7,658 bases of DNA from Klebsiella pneumoniae (GCA_945873015.1 CAMCBY010000190.1:1-7658); one strand, 5' to 3'. Positions 1 through 6,713 are shown, numbered from the stretch's first letter. Made by a program: numbers and translations. The notes: generated from the sequence alone by a model not told the origin.

Positions 1-586
1 TACCAAAGTCCACGCTCGGCGGCGTGGCGATCGCCGCTTCGTTCTCAACCGTAAAATTGGGTTTGGTCTGGTAGCCAAACGCCATCGCCATAAGATTGCC
101 CGGGAACGAACGGACAGTGATGTTGTAGTCCTGCACCGACTTGATATATCGATTGCGCGCGACCGCGATGCGGTTCTCGGTACCTTCGAGCTGCGCTTGC
201 AGGTCACGGAAGTTGGCGTCGGATTTCAACTGCGGATAGTTTTCAGATACCACCAGCAAACGCGCCAGCGCACTCGACAGCTCGCCTTGTGCCGCCTGGA
301 ATTTCGCAAACGCGGCCGGGTCGTTCACCAGTTCAGGCGTAGCCTGAATGCTGCCGACTTTGGCGCGGGCGTTGGTCACACCCAGCAGGATGTCTTTTTC
401 CTGCGCGGCAAAACCTTTGACCGTATTGACCAGATTCGGGATGAGGTCCGCGCGCCGCTGGTATTGATTGACGACTTCCGACCAGCTTGCCTTGGTTTGT
501 TCATCGGTGCTTTGCAAGGTGTTGTAGCCGCAACCACTCAGACTCAAGGTCAGCAGCAGCACAACAGCGGATACCAATTGACGCAT
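1..586 (-). CDS. LemA family lipoprotein (3' end beyond window)
   Basis: The first 195 codons of a LemA-family protein are visible; the frame is open through position 2 and the C-terminus lies outside the window. The N-terminus is a lipoprotein signal: M-R, a hydrophobic stretch, then a lipobox L-S-G-C with the modifiable cysteine at residue 19 and glycine at +2, so a membrane-anchored lipoprotein, probably outer membrane. The family signature follows directly: W-S-E-V-V-N-Q-Y-Q-R-R-A-D-L-I-P-N-L-V near residues 35-53, then a long helical region containing ENRIAVARNRYIKSVQDYN and the conserved FPGNLMAMAFGY stretch before the tail. The ATG at 584-586 is preceded by GGAG (594-597 on the complementary strand) with 7 nt spacing. 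LemA proteins are coiled helical envelope proteins whose molecular role is poorly known; they often sit beside TPM-domain or HtpX-like genes, which cannot be checked here. Confidence 0.93.
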   Translation of the reverse strand, partial: MRQLVSAVVLLLTLSLSGCGYNTLQSTDEQTKASWSEVVNQYQRRADLIPNLVNTVKGFAAQEKDILLGVTNARAKVGSIQATPELVNDPAAFAKFQAAQGELSSALARLLVVSENYPQLKSDANFRDLQAQLEGTENRIAVARNRYIKSVQDYNITVRSFPGNLMAMAFGYQTKPNFTVENEAAIATPPSVDFG

Positions 587-700
587 CGCAGATCTCCAAC
601 CAGGCAGGCGCAAAAGCGCGCGCGCGGGAAGGAGATGGGGGCACATGTTGTGCTTTACAAGGCCGCCACGAGGGAAGCACAGACCTGGACGCCAAGAATA

Positions 701-730
701 CCTGTAGGTGCGACTTCAGTCGCACATTCG
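701..730 (+). repeat. REP-like palindrome 1 (GTAG head)
   Basis: A GTAG tetranucleotide (704-707) precedes a perfect 7-bp hairpin, arms GTGCGAC (708-714) and GTCGCAC (719-725), with a TTCA loop. The 3' flank is ACATTCG. A GTAG head followed by a short palindrome is the form of REP sequences mobilised by REP-associated tyrosine transposases (RAYTs) in Pseudomonas, Stenotrophomonas and relatives. No transposase gene is in the window. Confidence 0.72.
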
Positions 731-789
731 AATCAAGTGAAGGCCGGTCGTTGAAGTTTCTAGTATGGGAATGAATTGGGTTGGTGAGT

Positions 790-826
790 CGCCGGTAGCG
801 GTATTGAGTGCGCTCTCGCACCGGCG
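790..826. repeat. Inverted repeat within the REP cluster
   Basis: CGCCGGT (790-796) and ACCGGCG (820-826) form a 7-bp stem. Inside it GTGCG (808-812) and CGCAC (817-821) form a small hairpin with a CTCT loop, overlapping the outer arm by two bases. The function is unknown; it sits between REP-like repeats 1 and 2 and may be a further diverged part of the cluster. Confidence 0.4.
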
Positions 827-841
827 GGTCGTCCAGATCAT

Positions 842-865
842 TGTGGGTCAGACTTCAGTCTGACA
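842..865 (+). repeat. REP-like palindrome 2 (GTGG head)
   Basis: Head TGTGG, then a 7-bp hairpin with arms GTCAGAC (847-853) and GTCTGAC (858-864) around the same TTCA loop as repeat 1. Compared with repeat 1 both arms changed together (GTGCGAC/GTCGCAC to GTCAGAC/GTCTGAC), so pairing is kept. The whole 24 nt is a perfect reverse complement of 903-926. Confidence 0.7.
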
Positions 866-902
866 CTGTAGTAACGGCCTGGCGCGGCCCATCGCGGACG
901 AA

Positions 903-926
903 TGTCAGACTGAAGTCTGACCCACA
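903..926 (-). repeat. REP-like palindrome 3, inverted copy of repeat 2
   Basis: A perfect 24-nt reverse complement of 842-865, separated from it by 37 nt, giving the head-to-head REP pair common in bacterial interspersed mosaic elements. On the minus strand its 3' flank reads ACATTCG (897-903), the same flank as repeat 1 and unlike repeat 2, so the three copies share a common ancestor longer than the hairpin itself. Confidence 0.7.
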
Positions 927-962
927 GAGGATCAAATGCCGATGCTCAGTTTTAGACCTAAA

Positions 963-986
963 CCCAATGAATTCGCACCTACAGGG
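963..986 (-). repeat. Degenerate REP-like element 4
   Basis: On the minus strand this reads CCTGTAGGTGCGAATTCATT, matching the GTAG head and left arm of repeat 1, but the right arm is degenerate (TTGGGTT in place of TTCGCAC). Its GTGCGAAT arm (minus strand, 971-978) can instead pair with ATTCGCAC (minus strand, 991-998) across a 12-nt loop containing the GTAG head. That 8-bp stem lies 25 nt beyond the SDR stop codon and might also protect or end the yghU-SDR transcript, although there is no proper T tract. Confidence 0.55.
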
Positions 987-1023
987 TGTGGTGCGAATCC
1001 TCGAAATTCATCACGGCTCTTCG

Positions 1024-1818
1024 CTACTCAAGAAACGCTGCGTTGACTGCCAGCTTGGCACGCGTGCCTTCCGGGTCGAGCGCCGACGCCTTGTCCAGAT
1101 CGCCGATTTCTTCCGGCACGAACCAGTGCAACTTGGCCGGCTCATCGTGATAGGACGCCCACACTGCCTTCGCCACTTCGACCGGATGAATGAGACGGAA
1201 CATGCCGCTGCTGGCGGCGGTGGTGCGCAGTGCATCGGGGATGAGCGGCGTGTCGATGAGACCCGGCAGCGTATCGGCAACCCGCACCCCATAACGCGCG
1301 AACTCCGTCGAGAGCGCTTCGGTCAGGCCTTTGACCGCATGCTTGGTGGCGGAATACACCGCGATGCCCGGCATGCCGAAAGTCGCTGACGATGACGAGG
1401 TTGAGAAACACAGTGCGTTCGGCGTCGCTTTCAATAAAGGTGCGGCGAGATGAATGCCGTTCAGCACACCGATGAAGTTGACGTTGACCACCGCCATGAT
1501 GTCGTCGAACGACTGCTGATCGAACAAGCCGGCCTTGCCGATGCCGGCGTTGTTGAACAACACATCCATGTGCCCGTCAGTGGCGGTAGCGAACTCGGCC
1601 ACAGCCTCGCGATAGGCCTCACGGTCTGCAACATCAAGGCGGCGCACGATGCAGTTGTTGGCACCGAGCTCGGTCTTGAGCGCGGCGAGCCCCGCTTCGT
1701 TGATGTCATAGCCACCGACAAACCAACCGCCTGCGGCGAACAGGCGTGCGGTTTCGAGGCCCATGCCACTCGCCGCGCCGGTGATGAAGATGGATTTGCG
1801 CGTGCCTGCTGTCGTCAT
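1024..1818 (-). CDS. Short-chain dehydrogenase/reductase (classical SDR)
   Basis: A 264-residue single-domain classical SDR, a soluble NAD(P)-dependent oxidoreductase with a Rossmann fold. The motifs are complete and in order: cofactor loop TGAASGMG at residues 13-20; an aspartate (D38) at the end of the second strand, usually favouring NAD(H) over NADP(H); NNAG at 89-92; catalytic Ser near 142 in a serine-rich strand; and Y155-S-A-T-K159. PGLIDTPL at about 185-192 is the usual post-active-site loop. The start has a weak GAGAG ribosome site 7 nt upstream. The gene lies 42 nt downstream of yghU on the same strand, so co-transcription is likely. The substrate cannot be deduced; the family covers alcohols, steroids, sugars and acyl groups. 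The stop is TAG. Confidence 0.93.
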   Translation of the reverse strand: MTTAGTRKSIFITGAASGMGLETARLFAAGGWFVGGYDINEAGLAALKTELGANNCIVRRLDVADREAYREAVAEFATATDGHMDVLFNNAGIGKAGLFDQQSFDDIMAVVNVNFIGVLNGIHLAAPLLKATPNALCFSTSSSSATFGMPGIAVYSATKHAVKGLTEALSTEFARYGVRVADTLPGLIDTPLIPDALRTTAASSGMFRLIHPVEVAKAVWASYHDEPAKLHWFVPEEIGDLDKASALDPEGTRAKLAVNAAFLE

Positions 1819-1860
1819 GGTGCTGCTCTCAAGATTATCGAAGGGGAAGGAGGCGCGGCT

Positions 1861-2715
1861 TCAGGCAGCCGGCTGGTCGAAGTCCTTGGCCGAATGACGC
1901 TCGACTACCCGCTCTGCTTCCGGCCCCCAGGTCTTGTTCACACGTCGGCCGCGTTGCACCGCCGGCCGCGCCTCAATGTCTTTTGCCCAGCGCTGTACAT
2001 GGGTATAGGACGTGACATCGAGAAACTCCTGCGCGTTGTACAGGTCGCCCGTGCACAGCACGCCGTACCAGGGCCATACCGCGATATCGGCCAGCGTGTA
2101 CTCATCGCCAGACAGATAACGACGCTCGGCAAGATTGCGGTTCAGCACATCGAGCTGGCGTTTGACTTCCATCGTGAAGCGGTTGACGCAGTACTCAATC
2201 TTGGTCGGCGCATAGGCATAAAAATGCCCGAAACCGCCGCCGAGGTAGGGCGCGCTGCCCATCTGCCAGAACAACCACGACAGACACTCGGCGCGCGCGG
2301 CGCCACTGGTCGGCAGAAATGCGCCGAATTTTTCGGCGAGATGCATAAGGATGGCGGCCGATTCAAACACACGCGTTGGCGGATTGGTCGAGCGGTCGAG
2401 CAGCGCCGGAATCTTGGAATTGGGATTGACGGCGACAAAGCCGCTGCCGAATTGCGCGCCTTCAAGAATGTTGACCAGCCACGCATCGTATTCCGCGCCG
2501 GCATGGCCGAGCGCCAGCAGTTCTTCCAGCAATACCGTCACTTTGACGCCATTGGGTGTGCCTAACGAATAGAGCTGCAGCGGGTGCTCGCCTACCGGCA
2601 GCTCCTTGTCATGGGTCGCGCCGGCTATCGGACGATTGATGTTGGCAAAGGCGCCACCGGACTCGGTATCCCATGTCCAGACTGTCGGCGGGGTATAGGC
2701 TGCGGTGTCGCTCAT
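1861..2715 (-). CDS. yghU: YghU-type glutathione S-transferase / disulfide-bond oxidoreductase
   Basis: A 284-residue protein, close to the length of E. coli YghU (288), with strong recognisable identity throughout: VWTWD near the N-terminus, NRPIAGATHDKELPVGEHPL, then the glutathione-site segment LYSLGTPNGVKVT with T53-P54-N55, NPNSKIPAL, and RVFESAAIL giving the ES pair that holds the glutathione gamma-glutamyl group. The C-terminal helical domain has WLFWQMGSAPYLGGGFGHFY and GDEYTLADIAVWPW. The family is the nu-class GSTs, cytosolic enzymes that bind two glutathiones and reduce disulfides and organic hydroperoxides. The ATG at 2713-2715 is preceded by AAGGA (minus strand, 2724-2728) at 8 nt spacing. 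It is the first gene of a pair with the SDR and is divergent from the FadL-like gene. The stop codon is TGA. Confidence 0.96.
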   Translation of the reverse strand: MSDTAAYTPPTVWTWDTESGGAFANINRPIAGATHDKELPVGEHPLQLYSLGTPNGVKVTVLLEELLALGHAGAEYDAWLVNILEGAQFGSGFVAVNPNSKIPALLDRSTNPPTRVFESAAILMHLAEKFGAFLPTSGAARAECLSWLFWQMGSAPYLGGGFGHFYAYAPTKIEYCVNRFTMEVKRQLDVLNRNLAERRYLSGDEYTLADIAVWPWYGVLCTGDLYNAQEFLDVTSYTHVQRWAKDIEARPAVQRGRRVNKTWGPEAERVVERHSAKDFDQPAA

Positions 2716-2743
2716 GGCTCAATTCCTTGAAGTGTGGGCGGCG

Positions 2744-2773
2744 AGTATAACGAGGTCGGCCGAGGCGAAACAA
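2744..2773 (-). promoter_or_regulatory. Possible sigma-70 promoter for yghU-SDR
   Basis: On the minus strand a TATACT -10 hexamer (2744-2749) lies 18 nt downstream of TTGTTT (2768-2773), a partial -35 match. Transcription would begin about 20 nt before the yghU ATG, giving a very short leader containing the AAGGA site. The -10 is one base off consensus; the -35 is weak. This is inference from base matches only. Confidence 0.35.
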
Positions 2774-2911
2774 AGCGCTTCGCGCCGCAGGGCCTCCGCC
2801 TGCGGGCAAGATCAGCGGAGATGCGCCGGCAGCCGACGGCCATCCTATTGTGTTATGGCTGCCCCCCGGTCTACGACCTAGCATGGCCAGATTCAGAATC
2901 AAGGACTGACC

Positions 2912-4228
2912 ATGCCGACCCGTTTTTTCTTCAGCGCGCTGGCCGCGCTGGCGCTGAGCCTCGCGCACATCCCGATCAGCCACGCTGCCGGTGGCTACTT
3001 TGCGCTGGGTTATGGGCCGGGTGCACGACAGATGGCGGGCGCCACCACCGCCTACGCGGCGGACGCCTATGCCGGCGCGTCCAATCCGGCCAAATGGCTG
3101 GCGGCGGGCAATCGGGTTGATATCGGCGCAGATATTTTTATGCCCCATCGGCGCGTCGAGCGCGAAGGGTCGAATACGGTGTACGACTTCGCGACCACCA
3201 GCGACCTCGATGTATTCCTGATCCCCGAAGCGGCTGTCAGCCGACGCATCAATGAACGCCTGGCGGTGGGTCTGACGCTGTACGGCAATGGCGGTTTGAA
3301 CACCACTTACCGTGGCGACAGTGGTGTTCCCGGCACCAATGTCGCACCCGCCGATTGCGGTAAACGGCCAGCCAATTTCCTGCTCGGCTGTGGACCGGCC
3401 GGTTTCGACATCATGCAACTCGTGATAGCCCCAGGTGCCGCCTGGCAGGCGCTGCCTGGCCACACGATTGGTATTGCGCCGTTGCTGGTCGTGCAGCGCT
3501 TCAAGGCTTTTGGCCTGCATGCCTTCAAAGGTTTTTCGCAACATCCGGGCGATGTCACCAACCGTGGTTATGACTGGGCGTTGGGCGCGGGTGTCCGCCT
3601 TGGCTGGCTCGCTGAACTCACGCCCTGGCTCAACCTCGGCGCCGCCTGGTCGAGCAAGGTCTACACCCAGGAATTCGAACAATACGATGGCCTGCTTGCC
3701 GATGGTGGTCTGGATATACCCGAGAATTTTTCCGCCGGCATCGCACTCAAACCCGCCGCGCGCGTGGTTTTCACTTTCGATTATCAGCGCATCAATTTCG
3801 GCGACGTGCGCGCGACCGGCAATGGTGTGCTGAACAGCCTTATCGATCCGCGCGACGCTGCACTCGGCTCGCGCCATGGCAGTGGTTTCAACTGGGGCAA
3901 CCAGGACAACTTCCGCTTCGGTCTGGCCTATACCCTGTTACCGACACTCACGCTGCGCGGTGGTTATGCCTACGGCGAACGCCCGCAACGCGATGACGGC
4001 ATCGACTCGGTGACCATGAACATGATGGCACCCAACCCCATTCACCAGTTGAGCGCGGGCTTGAGTTGGCAACCCGACCCCGGCCACGAATTACATCTCG
4101 CCTACAGCCGCTTCATCGCGCCGCCCTACGACGGCCCCTCGGCGACGGCACTGCTCGGCATTGGTGGCACTGAACGCGTCGAAGCCCATGTCAATTCGGT
4201 CATGCTGGGCTGGTCGTGGAAACAATAA
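2912..4228 (+). CDS. OmpP1/FadL-family outer-membrane transport protein
   Basis: A 438-residue outer-membrane beta-barrel of the FadL/TodX (Toluene_X) family, which carries hydrophobic compounds such as long-chain fatty acids or aromatics across the outer membrane. It has a typical signal peptide (MPTRFFF, an Ala/Leu core, cleavage near SHA-AGG at about residue 25). The mature N-terminus carries the family hatch signature, GYGPGARQMAGATTAYAADA, followed by ASNPA. The rest alternates amphipathic strands rich in aromatic and Gly residues, with strands such as FRFGLAYTLLPTLTLRGGYAYG and a final HVNSVMLGWSWKQ. The last residues are KQ rather than the usual terminal aromatic. Cys149 and Cys160 may form an extracellular-loop disulfide. 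The ATG has AAGGA 6 nt upstream (2901-2905). It ends in TAA and is 99 nt before the SnoaL-like gene. The substrate is unknown. Confidence 0.9.
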   Translation: MPTRFFFSALAALALSLAHIPISHAAGGYFALGYGPGARQMAGATTAYAADAYAGASNPAKWLAAGNRVDIGADIFMPHRRVEREGSNTVYDFATTSDLDVFLIPEAAVSRRINERLAVGLTLYGNGGLNTTYRGDSGVPGTNVAPADCGKRPANFLLGCGPAGFDIMQLVIAPGAAWQALPGHTIGIAPLLVVQRFKAFGLHAFKGFSQHPGDVTNRGYDWALGAGVRLGWLAELTPWLNLGAAWSSKVYTQEFEQYDGLLADGGLDIPENFSAGIALKPAARVVFTFDYQRINFGDVRATGNGVLNSLIDPRDAALGSRHGSGFNWGNQDNFRFGLAYTLLPTLTLRGGYAYGERPQRDDGIDSVTMNMMAPNPIHQLSAGLSWQPDPGHELHLAYSRFIAPPYDGPSATALLGIGGTERVEAHVNSVMLGWSWKQ

Positions 4229-4250
4229 CGCGCCTCGGCGGCGTGCCATC

Positions 4251-4264
4251 CGATGCTGGCATCG
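4251..4264 (+). other. Small hairpin after the FadL-like gene
   Basis: CGATG (4251-4255) and CATCG (4260-4264) form a short stem with a CTGG loop 22 nt after the FadL-like stop. No T tract follows, so a terminator is not supported; the downstream SnoaL-like gene may be read from the same transcript. Confidence 0.3.
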
Positions 4265-4327
4265 CGGCCGCAGCACCAGTGCGAAAATCAATCAGTCTTC
4301 GTCAGTTTTTTCACCAGGACACCACTC

Positions 4328-4699
4328 ATGACTACGCCACTCGATATTGCCAACCGCTGGATCGCCGCCTACAACGCCAAGGATTTCGATACCCTCGCGA
4401 CCTTGATGAGCACCGACATTCATGTGGAGCATCACAACCGCGGCGCACTGCTGACGGGCGCCGACAATCTACTGACGGTCATGCGCCAGTTCGCGACACT
4501 GTTACCCGACCGTCGCTTTCATTCCCTGCGCCGTCAGTTCGTGGCAGGCGACACCGTGGTCAGTGAACTTATCTGGGAAGGTACACCCACCGACGATGTC
4601 GAGGGTTTTGCGAAGAAGGGCGAGACTGTGAAACTCGAACTGGCGTGCATCTGGACCATACGCAATGGACGCGTAGCCGATTACCACGACTACGGCTGA
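4328..4699 (+). CDS. SnoaL-like / NTF2-fold small protein
   Basis: A 123-residue protein with the SnoaL/NTF2-like alpha+beta cone fold: an N-terminal helix (DIANRWIAAYNAKDFDTLATL), a first strand TDIHVEHHNRG, an internal helix ending in the LPDRRFHSLRRQFVAGD region, and a terminal sheet EGTPTDDVEGF, VKLELACIWTIRNGRVADYHDYG, typical of the family. A longer in-frame extension to an ATG at 4253 exists, but I prefer 4328: it is preceded by AGGA (4316-4319) at 8 nt spacing, and family similarity begins with MTTPLDIANRW. Members include polyketide cyclases, limonene-epoxide-hydrolase relatives and many uncharacterised ligand-binding proteins, so the activity is not predictable. It appears cytoplasmic. 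The stop codon is TGA. Confidence 0.85.
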   Translation: MTTPLDIANRWIAAYNAKDFDTLATLMSTDIHVEHHNRGALLTGADNLLTVMRQFATLLPDRRFHSLRRQFVAGDTVVSELIWEGTPTDDVEGFAKKGETVKLELACIWTIRNGRVADYHDYG

Positions 4700-5045
4700 G
4701 CACTGCGCGACTCTCCTGCGCGCAGGTGCACTTGCGCCTGCGCATGATCTGTCGACGCGTGCACTTCATGCAGGCGTGATACAGAACACCATCTCCAACA
4801 CTATCTTCAACACCACCGTCTTGCGCCAGATCATGTCTGACACACTTTAATCCTCATCATTTCTCGCAGCGGTTTTTTCCGCCTCTTCACAAACTGTGAG
4901 TCGATTGGCAACCCTGCATTGCGCGCAAACATGCGCGCGGCAGTTGCGACGTGTTTGGCATTCGTGACGACTCAAGGGCGTAGTTTCACGACAGCGACAT
5001 CGATCGTCGACCGCTGGGGTCGGCGAAGTTTGAAAGGAGCAAGAC
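4700..5045. other. Gene-free region upstream of fccA
   Basis: This 346-nt stretch separates the SnoaL-like gene from fccA. It holds the hairpin at 4720-4743 and, at its right end, the AAAGGAG ribosome site of fccA (5033-5039). No coding frame in it looks like a protein family, and no convincing -35/-10 pair was found, although the fccAB promoter should be here. Confidence 0.6.
4720..4743. other. Strong 10-bp hairpin, possible transcript end of the SnoaL-like gene
   Basis: Arms GCGCAGGTGC (4720-4729) and GCGCCTGCGC (4734-4743) pair over ten positions (one G-U) around an ACTT loop, 20 nt after the SnoaL-like stop. Its size and position fit a 3'-end hairpin, but there is no downstream T tract, so it is not a standard intrinsic terminator. 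It may instead stabilise the mRNA end. Confidence 0.5.
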
Positions 5046-5375
5046 ATGAAGACAGAGCAAAGGCGTATGCGGCCACTCTGTGCCGCACTCGGCGTGGTGC
5101 TGGCCTGTGCGGTGAGCGCTAATACGCTCGCCGCGCCGCCGGCCGGCCGACTGCTGGCAGCGCAATGCGCGCAATGCCACGGCACCGGCGGCAGCGGCCG
5201 AGGGTTCGACGAACTCGCGGGCGAATCAGCGCAGGAGATCTATAACGAGTTGCGCGAGATGAAACACCGCACGCGCGTCGAAGGCATCATGGACAGACAG
5301 GCGCGCGGTTACACCGATCAGCAGTTGCGCGTGATTGCCGACTATTTCGCCAGCTTGCCTGGCGGTGGCAATTGA
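5046..5375 (+). CDS. fccA: Monoheme cytochrome c, FccA-like subunit of sulfide dehydrogenase
   Basis: A 109-residue secreted class I c-type cytochrome. It has a Sec signal peptide (basic MKTEQRRMRP, hydrophobic core to about residue 25, likely cleavage after NTLAA) and one heme site, C41-A-Q-C44-H45. A probable methionine axial ligand lies in I-M82-D-R-Q-A-R-G-Y-T-D-Q-Q-L, the usual IM..xA.GYTDxQ context of FccA/SoxE-type cytochromes. The final helix VIADYFASLPGG is also typical. In flavocytochrome c sulfide dehydrogenase this subunit takes electrons from the FAD of FccB in the periplasm. Here it is the short monoheme type, not the diheme form of Allochromatium. The ATG has AAAGGAG 6 nt upstream. 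fccB follows after 18 nt including its own GGAGG site, so the two are one operon. The stop codon is TGA. Confidence 0.88.
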   Translation: MKTEQRRMRPLCAALGVVLACAVSANTLAAPPAGRLLAAQCAQCHGTGGSGRGFDELAGESAQEIYNELREMKHRTRVEGIMDRQARGYTDQQLRVIADYFASLPGGGN

Positions 5376-5393
5376 GCACTGGAGGATAAAGTC

Positions 5394-6692
5394 ATGAAGA
5401 ACATCAACAGAAGAAATTTCCTGCGCATGGCAGGTATCGCCGGCAGCATGGCCATGCTGCCGCGCACGAGTCTCGCGGCCGCGCCGCGCGTGGTGGTGAT
5501 TGGCGGTGGTTTTGGCGGTGCGTCGGTCGCCAAATATCTGCGTATGTGGGGCGGCAACGTCAATGTCACACTGGTTGATCCGGCCAGCGCACATGTGTCC
5601 TGCATTCTTTCCAATCTGGTGGTGACCGGCCTGCTCGGCATGAATCGCATCACCATAAGTTATCAAGCCTTGCGCAATACCCGCGGTGTCTCAGTATTGC
5701 AAGGTCGTGCGCTGGCAGTTGACCCGGCCGGCAATCGCGTCACCGTCGGCACCGCGACCGGCAATCAAACGCTGAGCTACGATCATCTGGTGCTCGCGCC
5801 CGGCGTCGATTTTGTGGCGCCGCCCGGCAATTACAATGCCGCGCTCACGCCCCATGCCTGGCAGGCCGGCACGCAGACCACGCTGCTCAAGAATCAACTG
5901 GCGACGATGCGTAACAACGATCGTTTTGTCATGACCATTCCTAAATCACCCTATCGCTGTCCGCCCGGACCTTACGAGCGGGCATGTATGGCGGCCGACT
6001 ATCTCAAACGCATGAAACGCACCGGGGCGATGGTGGTGGTGCTGGATGCCAATGCCGGTATCCAGGCCGAACCGGAAGCCTTTACCCACGCGTTCAACGT
6101 CACCCATGCCGGACGCATTCTGTATGTGCCCAATGCCAACGTGCTGTCGGTCGACTCGAGTTCGCGCAGCATCAACACCAGCGCCATGAACGTGAGTAAC
6201 GCCCGGGTGCTCAATATCATTCCCGCGCACCGCGCCGGTGGCATCGCCGCGACGCTCGGCGTCAACGCCAGTGGTTTTGTGCCCATCGATCCGTTGACCT
6301 ATGGCATCGCTGCCTACCCGAATGTGCATGTCATCGGGGATGCCTGCGCCGTGCCAGCCAGCGATGGCAAGGCGGTGCCGAAGTCGGGCCACATGGCCAA
6401 TTCCGAAGCGAAGGTCTGCGCGGATGCAATCTTGCGGGCGTTCAACGGCGAAGCGCCCGACAGAAATATCGCGACCAGTTCGGCTTGTTACAGTCCCATC
6501 ACCGCGCGAAGCGCCTCGTGGCTGTCGGCCAACTTCCTCTATGGCGATATCTTTGACGCCAGCGGCGCCGTCAAAGGCAAGGGCATGCACCGTGTCGATC
6601 TTGGCGAGGCACCCGCCGGCGAAGTCAACCAGGACAGTTACCAGGACATGTTCACCTGGGCGGACAGCCTGTTCTCTGACAGTTTTGCCTGA
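5394..6692 (+). CDS. fccB: Flavocytochrome c sulfide dehydrogenase flavoprotein subunit, Tat-exported
   Basis: A 432-residue FAD protein of the FccB/SoxF family, which oxidises sulfide to sulfur or polysulfide in the periplasm. A twin-arginine signal (N-R6-R7-N-F-L, then a hydrophobic stretch to about residue 28) directs folded export. The FAD Rossmann motif VVVIGGGFGG is at 33-42. C70 in HVSCILSNLVV matches the covalent flavin-attachment cysteine. C189 in YRCPPGPYERA and C365 in SSACYSP match the redox-active disulfide pair. Subtracting a 28-residue signal puts them at 42, 161 and 337, the numbering I recall for the Allochromatium vinosum enzyme. VIGDACAVP and MPKSG-like VPKSGHMANSEAKVCADAI form the second FAD site, and the C-terminal 70 residues match the flavin-binding tail domain. 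The ATG is preceded by GGAGG (5381-5385) at 8 nt. It probably pairs with the FccA-like cytochrome just upstream. The stop is TGA. Confidence 0.92.
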   Translation: MKNINRRNFLRMAGIAGSMAMLPRTSLAAAPRVVVIGGGFGGASVAKYLRMWGGNVNVTLVDPASAHVSCILSNLVVTGLLGMNRITISYQALRNTRGVSVLQGRALAVDPAGNRVTVGTATGNQTLSYDHLVLAPGVDFVAPPGNYNAALTPHAWQAGTQTTLLKNQLATMRNNDRFVMTIPKSPYRCPPGPYERACMAADYLKRMKRTGAMVVVLDANAGIQAEPEAFTHAFNVTHAGRILYVPNANVLSVDSSSRSINTSAMNVSNARVLNIIPAHRAGGIAATLGVNASGFVPIDPLTYGIAAYPNVHVIGDACAVPASDGKAVPKSGHMANSEAKVCADAILRAFNGEAPDRNIATSSACYSPITARSASWLSANFLYGDIFDASGAVKGKGMHRVDLGEAPAGEVNQDSYQDMFTWADSLFSDSFA

Positions 6693-6693
6693 A

Positions 6694-6713
6694 GGTGCGG
6701 TGCGGTGCGGCGC
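6694..6713 (+). repeat. GGTGC tandem pentamers
   Basis: Three perfect GGTGC units (6694-6708) and one variant GGCGC (6709-6713) start directly after the fccB stop and run into the next hairpin. It is short and may be chance in G+C-rich sequence or a slippage product. Confidence 0.5.

Larger units (their letters stand above)
587..1023. other. Gene-free region carrying a REP-like repeat cluster
   Basis: This 437-nt stretch lies between the 3' end of the SDR gene and the start of the lemA-like gene, both on the minus strand. I see no protein-coding gene with a convincing start site or family resemblance. It holds at least four related GTAG/GTGG-headed palindromes (701-730, 842-865, 903-926, 963-986), an additional dyad (790-826), and the leader of the lemA-like gene. 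A short (GC)5G run is at 616-626. No clear sigma-70 promoter for the lemA-like gene could be picked out. Confidence 0.7.

Noticed and set aside
616..626. Alternating GC run as a special structure
   Set aside because: Only 11 bases, within expectation for this base composition.
641..653. GCACA-TGT-TGTGC dyad upstream of the lemA-like gene as an operator
   Set aside because: Only five base pairs with a three-base centre; such dyads are common by chance and no regulator or promoter context supports it.
808..1389. A plus-strand open frame starting in the repeat cluster and running into the SDR gene
   Set aside because: Its first third is made of REP-like palindromes and the rest is antisense to SDR coding sequence.
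1450..2565. A 371-codon open frame on the plus strand, antisense to yghU and the SDR gene
   Set aside because: It overlaps two clearly recognised genes on the other strand; its translation is rich in Arg/His/Ala without family resemblance, as expected for an antisense shadow in G+C-rich DNA.
2609..3877. A 422-codon open frame on the minus strand, antisense to the FadL-like gene
   Set aside because: Low-complexity translation with no fold signature, overlapping both the FadL-like gene and the start of yghU; the FadL-like frame has a signal peptide, family motif and ribosome site.
4306..4311. Run of six T between the FadL-like and SnoaL-like genes as an intrinsic terminator
   Set aside because: No stable stem directly precedes it; the nearest hairpin (4251-4264) is 41 nt away, and the run abuts the ribosome site of the next gene.
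4919..5122. A possible small protein upstream of and overlapping fccA
   Set aside because: Overlaps the fccA signal-peptide coding region in another frame, has no good ribosome site, and no recognisable sequence.
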